Assembly (NCBI GenBank): GCA_033085395.1
Contig: JANQBS010000551.1
Coordinates: 1 to 14,629 of the forward strand
Direction of reading: 5' to 3'
DNA: 14,629 bases
Source of the DNA: Xanthoparmelia taractica
Lineage: Eukaryota > Ascomycota > Lecanoromycetes > Lecanorales > Parmeliaceae
Below are positions 9,456 to 14,629 of this stretch, piece by piece; the first letter of the stretch is position 1; each line of letters begins with the position of its first letter. The notes below the pieces were generated by a model, which was not told the DNA's origin, did not search any database, and was given only the letters and a program-made list of their open reading frames with translations. The position numbers were made by a program, and so were the translations under genes.

Positions 9456-9876
9456 TTATAGAGTATATATATAAATGGTTTGGTTGAAAGAATAGTGAGG
9501 AATAACTGCAGAAGATAAGGTATAATAGAAATACTGAGTTAGCAATATTCCAGCGTGCTGTGAGTAGAAATATTTAAACACTGTTTAACTCAACGAATTC
9601 CTATTCAAAATTAAGAATTCTTACATTACTAAAAAGCGCAAACCTTATTCTATAATATAAATAATTTTAAAGAAATTATATAAAGAGGGACTTAAGTACT
9701 AATAAGTGTAAGTAATAGACTTAATGAACTTCGAATTTTTAATAAAGGCTCTACGGGAGATCTAGCGGGCTGACTTAGTTAGTCTAATCAAATGACGTAA
9801 TTAGATCGAATTTATAATTGGCTCTACATATAAATTTAAGGTTTTAGAGCTCGGCGCTAGCTTATTCTTTTATATA
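9456..9876 (-). other. Helitron 5' untranslated and promoter region
   Basis: This is the stretch between the presumed Helitron 5' end and the RepHel start codon. I see no protein homology. Read on the minus strand, a TATATATA run lies about 10 bases before the ATG and could be a TATA element. The inner part (to about 9600) is mildly mutated, while 9600-9870 is as AT-rich as the Gypsy DNA, so the boundary is not obvious from composition alone. It was set by where Gypsy pol homology ends. Confidence 0.55.
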
Positions 9877-12800
9877 TACTGATAGCCCTACGTATTCTCT
9901 CTAGTTATAATCGTCTAAACTTTAAAATCTTCTTTATTCTAATCGTGATATCTTCTATTTTTAAGGCTTATAAATATTCACGTGTAATCTTATAGAAAGT
10001 ATAATCTCGATTAAAAGATATATAAGAATAAAAATCTCGATTAAAGTAGAAGAGAGTGAGGGATATAGCGAATAAGATATTATTATTATTATTAAATTCG
10101 ATTATAGGGATTTATTTAATCTAATTGTCTTATAAGTAGTTATAATAAATATAAAGACCTCGCTTTATATCCTAATTAGCTCTCTCGATCTAATCGTTCG
10201 TTTCGGGGTAATATATAGTAAATAAGTTAATCTTAATACGTAGTCGCTTATAGAGGCTTCTTCAGAGCGTAGATATGAATTATACACCCCTATTTAATGT
10301 GAGAGATTATAATAACTCGTGTAGTCGAAAGAGATTTTATATAAGAATTTAAATAAGTTCTTTTGATAAATAATCGTTATCTTTTTAATAATATAATACG
10401 TAATAATATTTCTTTATAAAACGATATATAAGAGTGTAGATAGCGTTAAAATCGTCTAATAGAAGTAGGCTAGTGATAAAATTTATAGAAACGTTTTATT
10501 AACGATCTTAAGGGATTGGGAGTGATATTAATAGTTTATTTATTTTATCTCGAGAGGCCTTACTACGTTAATAGTGATAACAGTTACGAATATACTATTT
10601 AATCGTTATAACGTAGTTAAGTTAATAGTAATAACGTAGAATTAAGTTAATCGTTCTTTATATTTCTAGGTAATCGCTAGAAGATTAATTATAAATCTCT
10701 CTTAATAACTTCGTATAAAACTCGATTAAGATCTATAGTAATTTGTTTTTAAAGAGTGCTTTATTAACGATACGATATCGACTTAGCGTGTAATTATAAA
10801 GTTTAATCTAATTATAATCTATCGCTTTACGAAATTCGTTACATATAGAGTTCTCTTTATTGACCTTATAAATTCGTTTAAATAGATCTTCTTCGATCTC
10901 TATAACTCGGATTTAAATACGATTCGGAATAAGAATCGTTTAATATTAATGTTAATTTCTTTTATTAGCTTCGTTCGCTGAGATAGACGATAATATTCTT
11001 ATTAAGGCGTCGGCTTTGCTATTAATTATTCTCGCACGAAAAATAATCTAAAAGTTAAATTTAAATAAAATATCTAGATAGCGAGCTTAATGACTTATAA
11101 GCTCCTTATTTTTTATAAAGGTTTTTAAGATCTAATAATTAATAAACACTTAAATAAATAGCTTAATATAATCTAATTTTAATTATTAGTGTTCGAAGTA
11201 TCGAATAATTACTAGTAACTCTTTATTATAGATATAATAGTTATATTTCGCTGGAATTATGCTCTTACTATAGAATATTATCGAGTATAGAACTTTATCG
11301 CCGTTATATTGAGATAAGATCTCTCTTAATATATAGTTAAAAGAATTAGTCTTAAGAATAGTCTAACGCTTAAAATTAAAGTAACGTAGAACTAAAATAG
11401 TGATTACACGCTTTTTAAGATCTTCGAACGATTTAATATAGACCTCGTTTTAGATAAAAAAAATATTCTTCTTTGTAAGATTAATTAGAGATTTAATTAA
11501 CTTAGAAAACTTATAAATAAAGCGTCGATAAAAGTTTATAAATTCTATAAAGTCTTAAATCTTCTTTAAGTTCGTAGAGATACTTTAATTAAGTATAATC
11601 TCGATCTTATAAGAGTTTATTCGTAGATTAGTTTCTAATATAATAACCCTTAGAAATACGATTTCTTCGATATCGAATTCGTATTTCTTAATATTAGTCT
11701 ATAGATTAGTCTCTTATAGACGTTAAAGAACTTATTTAACGTGCTTTTAATATTTCGTCTTCGTTTAGTTATAAATAAAAATATCGTTTAAATAGACTTA
11801 ATAGAAATCGTTTAGAAAATAGAATAGAATATTATTAATGTATTGCTAAAAAGTACTCGATTTATTTATTAATTTAAAGAGTAATATTTAATACTTATAC
11901 GCTTCGAGAACTATAATAAAGATTATATAATTCTTATTATCGAGATTTATTCGTAGCTTATTAAATACGACGATAATATTTAGACGAGTAAGATATTAAT
12001 ATTCTCTGATTTTATTAATGACTTTCTCTATTAGAGAAAGTAAATATTAATTATATTTCATTATAATATTTAATTTCCGATAGTTTATATAGAAACGAAG
12101 ATTATTATTAATTTTTAGAATAAATAGAATTAATAACGAATAAGAAGTCTTACTAAAAGTAATAAAGCCCTTAAATAAATTATTTATTAAATACTCTTTA
12201 ATCTTTTAAAGCTTATAAAAAGATATATAATAAACGCAACTTTAAGAAGACTTAAAGTTATTAATAAACTCGATCTTATAATTATAAATACGATACGAAG
12301 AAAGCTAATCGACTTTAAAATAATTAAAAATATTTAGAAATTTCTAATATTAAGAAGAAAGTAGCTTCTTAACGTTATTTAGATTCTAGATAATAATCTT
12401 CACTAAAGAAAAATTAATTTCTTCCGCTCTAGACTTAGCGTTATATACTATATTTCGATCGATATCTTTTATCGACATCGCGAATAATTAAGTTTTAGAA
12501 TATTTCGTCTATTTAATTAATATCGTAAAGGAAATAATAGCGATATTATAAATAGAGAATAAATAATTTTTAGACGTAGATTATAAGCGAGTAAGAATCT
12601 TTAATCGAAATTAGATTAATTTAAAAGTCTTAATCGAGAGTATCGATTCTATAGAGAAATAAGTGATAGAAATAGAAGAAGTTTATAATAAATAATCTCG
12701 AAAGAGAATAAAATTATTATTTATATCTAGAAGCACATTAAAGCGATTTGTTTAGAGTTTATCTAGAATAATTATATATTATCTTAAATTCGCTATAAGC

Positions 12801-13130
12801 ATTAAGATTATAAGTTTTTTATACCCCGAAAGAATAAGATTTAAGTATATAATATATATAATAGATTTCTTACTAAGTTACTCGTTATAGTCTTGAATTA
12901 GTCTAGACTTCGTAAGAAAAACGAGTTATATATCTAGCAACTAACAAATCTCGTAAATTAGGCGTTTATTAATAAACGCGTACTCGATAGTCTCTATATT
13001 AATAAGAATTTAAACGTGATAGATCTTTTCTTAAGAAGTTAGACTTCTTTAGACTAAAAACGATTTAACTACGAATAACTCACATCGAGTCTCTTCTAGA
13101 TTACATAAAGATAGAATCTTATCTTAATTT
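9877..13130 (-). pseudogene. pol: Gypsy pol: protease, reverse transcriptase, RNase H, integrase, RIP-destroyed
   Basis: All domains lie in one minus-strand phase. The aspartic protease is at about 12990, followed by YAFINKRL; its D-T-G site (12992-13000) now reads N-I-E. In reverse transcriptase, the catalytic Y-x-D-D reads YLND at 11783-11794; FYRRFI (about 11512-11535) and FSKL follow. RNase H contains KYNYYIYNKELLVIIRYFEH (about 11191-11250) and ends near IINSKADAL. In integrase, the first catalytic Asp is Asn in INFITS (10481-10483), the second is Asn in LNRGV (10292-10294), and the YYPETND-stop-IERAN block lies at about 10179-10210. Pol stops at RRAISIY by the Helitron. Stops at expected Gln and Trp are frequent. 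The order identifies Ty3/Gypsy; no domain can be active. Confidence 0.92.
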
Positions 13131-14340
13131 ATAACTATAAATAAGATTACGAGTTTTTCGAATCAAATTATTTAAACTTCGATTTCATAAAATTCTCTTT
13201 ATTTTAACGTTCTATCTTATTAATCTAATAAGAAAGTCAACGTTTAAATAAGCGAATAATAAGTATTTCTTCTTATAATAAATATAGTAGACATCTTTCT
13301 TCTAATCCTTAATAGTCTTTCGCTATTATTACTTTATAGCGAGAAAGAGACGTCGAGAAATTAGATTCGTTTAAGAAAAGAAAATATTTGTAGAATTAGA
13401 TATAAACGTTACACGCTTAGAGACTCGTATCTTATTTATTACGTTCTTAATCTTCTTAATTATCTTTTTCTAATATATAATATAATATTTATTATTCGTT
13501 TAAGTTAAGAATACTTTTAAAATAAATATTATAATAAACTCGATAAAAGAGTTCGCTTAGGTCGTACGAAGACGAGAAATAAGCTTTTTATTTATATCTC
13601 GAAGTTAAGCTTTATTTAATATACTTAATTCTATAACAAAATATCTAAAGTCTTAATAGAAGTCGCTAAACAAGAGATCTTTCTATTTTAAGACCTTATA
13701 CTCGCGAGCTCTATTTACTTTATAATTCGAGTTCTTGAATAATTTCTATAAATTATCTAAAATCTTATTAATAATTTAATAAAGATCGGAGCTTAGACGA
13801 TAAGATCGAATATAGATAAATTTAGCTACTTTCTTATTAGTGCGAGACTTAACGTAAGCGATTCTAGCTATCTTATTATCGAAATAATCTTAATTAATCT
13901 TTAACTTATTAAATATTTAATTAATTTAATTATCTTATTAAGATTCTTTATTATCGATTAATATTAAAGAATAAGAAAACTTTTCGAAGCGTCTAGCTGA
14001 GATTTGAATCTATATCGAATCAATAAATTCCTTACGAGATCTTCGAAGTTAATACTAAAGGTTTTGCACTTATTGTTATAGATAATTATAAACTACTTAA
14101 AGCTAATCGAGTGTAGTTCTAGCCTTCTTCTTCTTTCTTTATTCTTTTTTATATTCTAGCTTATAATTCGAATTTTCTTTAAACAGAGAGTTATATAATT
14201 AATTAACTTCTATCTCGAGATCGCGCTATTCGCGAAGCTTATTTAGAATAATTAGAAACTCTTTAGAGTTCGTATTAGTTCACTATATTAGCTATTCTTA
14301 AGTAACTATATTTTAGATAAAGATGAGATTCTCGGGCGCT
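13131..14340 (-). pseudogene. gag: Gypsy gag with ruined zinc knuckle
   Basis: Gag encodes the structural protein of the intracellular particle that packages element RNA. On the minus strand a charged segment, REstopRDLEIEVN then LYNSLFKENSNYKLEYKK (about 14130-14235), looks like the N-terminal helical part. The nucleocapsid knuckle is at 13248-13289. It has C-x2-C-x4-H-x4-C spacing, but every metal ligand is Tyr: YYIYYKKKYLLFAY. Both blocks share one phase, which differs by +1 from pol. The start codon is not clear, probably just right of 14330, and may itself be mutated. Between the two blocks the frame is heavily stopped and AT-rich, so domain limits cannot be given. Confidence 0.75.
13248..13289 (-). 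other. CCHC zinc knuckle with all four ligands changed to Tyr
   Basis: The codons read tac, tat, att, tat and so on. Tyr occupies positions 1, 4, 9 and 14, exactly the Cys, Cys, His and Cys positions of a retroviral-type knuckle, and Lys stands where Gly normally precedes His. TGC/TGT to TAC/TAT is a G-to-A change and CAC/CAT to TAC/TAT is a C-to-T change, so all fit RIP on both strands. Confidence 0.8.
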
Positions 14341-14629
14341 TAGAAGATATTTCTAGATAATATAGATACTCGTCGATTTAGAGTATTCTTAAGATAATAT
14401 TCTAGATTAAGAGATAGCGTAGAATAAGTTACGGGATCTATTCTCGCCTGGGGACCTCTCGCGCTTTACTTTATATTACGAGATATTCTATAAAGACTAT
14501 AAATAGATTATTAAGTGAGTAATATTATATAATATTAAGATATCGTTTGATTTTATAAGTACGGGTCGGAAAGGTGTGGTATCTGTTGAACATAGTCGTT
14601 TTTAACTTTTTTTTAACTTTTTTTAAAAA
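14341..14629. other. Unassigned right end, possibly leader or LTR sequence
   Basis: This is to the right of the gag start, where the Gypsy leader, primer site and 5' LTR should be. The block gagaggtccccaggcgagaa (minus strand, about 14440-14460) is GC-richer and LTR-like, but it does not match the LTR candidate at 2600-2770. From about 14555 the DNA is less decayed. On the plus strand tggtatctgttgaac (from 14576) resembles a primer-binding site for a plus-strand element, which I cannot confirm. The window ends in two runs of aactttttt. Confidence 0.4.

Larger units (their letters stand above)
3439..9876 (-). mobile_element. Fungal Helitron, autonomous type, degenerate
   Basis: The element encodes a RepHel protein on the minus strand, with a Rep (HUH rolling-circle) domain followed by a PIF1-family helicase, the hallmark of autonomous Helitrons. 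Limits are inferred from where Gypsy pol stops on the right (just left of 9878) and resumes on the left (about 3436). The length between these points keeps the Gypsy frame. Helitrons insert between A and T without target duplication, and the pol sequence on both sides can be joined that way. A hairpin lies next to the presumed 3' end (3451-3467). The expected 5' TC and 3' CTRR ends are not clear: the candidate 3' end reads CTTG and the 5' end TATATAAAAG, so the exact ends could be off by several bases. Confidence 0.9.
2537..14340 (-). mobile_element. Decayed Ty3/Gypsy chromovirus-type LTR retrotransposon, split by a Helitron
   Basis: Minus-strand order is gag, protease, reverse transcriptase, RNase H, integrase, GPY/F and chromodomain, polypurine tract, LTR. 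This is the Ty3/Gypsy order (reverse transcriptase before integrase), with the chromodomain typical of fungal chromoviruses. A Helitron of about 6.4 kb (roughly 3439-9876) splits pol; without it the element would be about 5 kb, normal for the family. Almost every lesion visible in conserved motifs is a G-to-A or C-to-T change, and pol keeps a single phase from protease to chromodomain, so decay was by point mutation rather than by indels. No 5' LTR could be recognised at the right, and the left limit given is a guess. The element cannot encode active proteins. Confidence 0.9.

Noticed and set aside
9640..9860. Reading 9640-9860 as continued Gypsy integrase C-terminus
   Set aside because: A loose similarity to a TTRPSKKL-type stretch was outweighed by the much better match (LSFKNIKIKR) at about 3354-3390, which continues pol across the Helitron.

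Overview
The window looks like a transposon graveyard from a filamentous ascomycete (Pezizomycotina) that uses repeat-induced point mutation (RIP) or a similar C-to-T process. Most of it is very rich in TpA and nearly free of long reading frames. Where conserved protein motifs can still be read, the damage is almost all C-to-T and G-to-A: Gln and Trp codons have become stops, Gly codons Glu, Lys or Asn, Asp codons Asn, and Cys and His codons Tyr. I see no intact host gene, rRNA, tRNA or CRISPR array. The organism assignment is inference from this pattern and from the element families.

Layout. Bases 1-2600 are AT-rich, heavily decayed DNA with several short direct, tandem and palindromic repeats and no gene I can name. 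From about 2600 to 14340 lies one chromodomain-type Ty3/Gypsy LTR retrotransposon on the minus strand. Reading leftwards from its 5' side, it has gag with a ruined CCHC zinc knuckle (13248-13289), protease (about 12990), reverse transcriptase (about 11500-12300), RNase H (about 11000-11350), integrase (about 9900-10850), and the GPY/F and chromodomain segment (2966-3438). A C7 polypurine tract (2776-2782 on the plus strand) and an LTR edge at 2770 follow. Its gag is in one frame and all of pol in another, offset by +1.

A second element, an autonomous fungal Helitron (about 3439-9876, also minus strand), sits inside the Gypsy pol gene between the end of the integrase core and the GPY/F and chromodomain segment. 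The pol frame resumes in phase on the far side. The Helitron carries a RepHel gene (9455 down to 3761) with a rolling-circle Rep domain (HAH and YxxKYxxK motifs still readable) and a PIF1-like helicase whose P-loop has lost every glycine. It is clearly less mutated than its Gypsy host. An extra GC-richer block of about 410 bp with two copies of a 161-bp tandem repeat interrupts its Rep domain.

The right end (14400-14629) holds sequence I cannot assign, less decayed past 14555. It shares a 14-base string with position 156. No new functional system is evident. The interest lies in the nesting, in the residue-by-residue record of how RIP destroys catalytic sites, and in the unexplained insert in the Rep domain.
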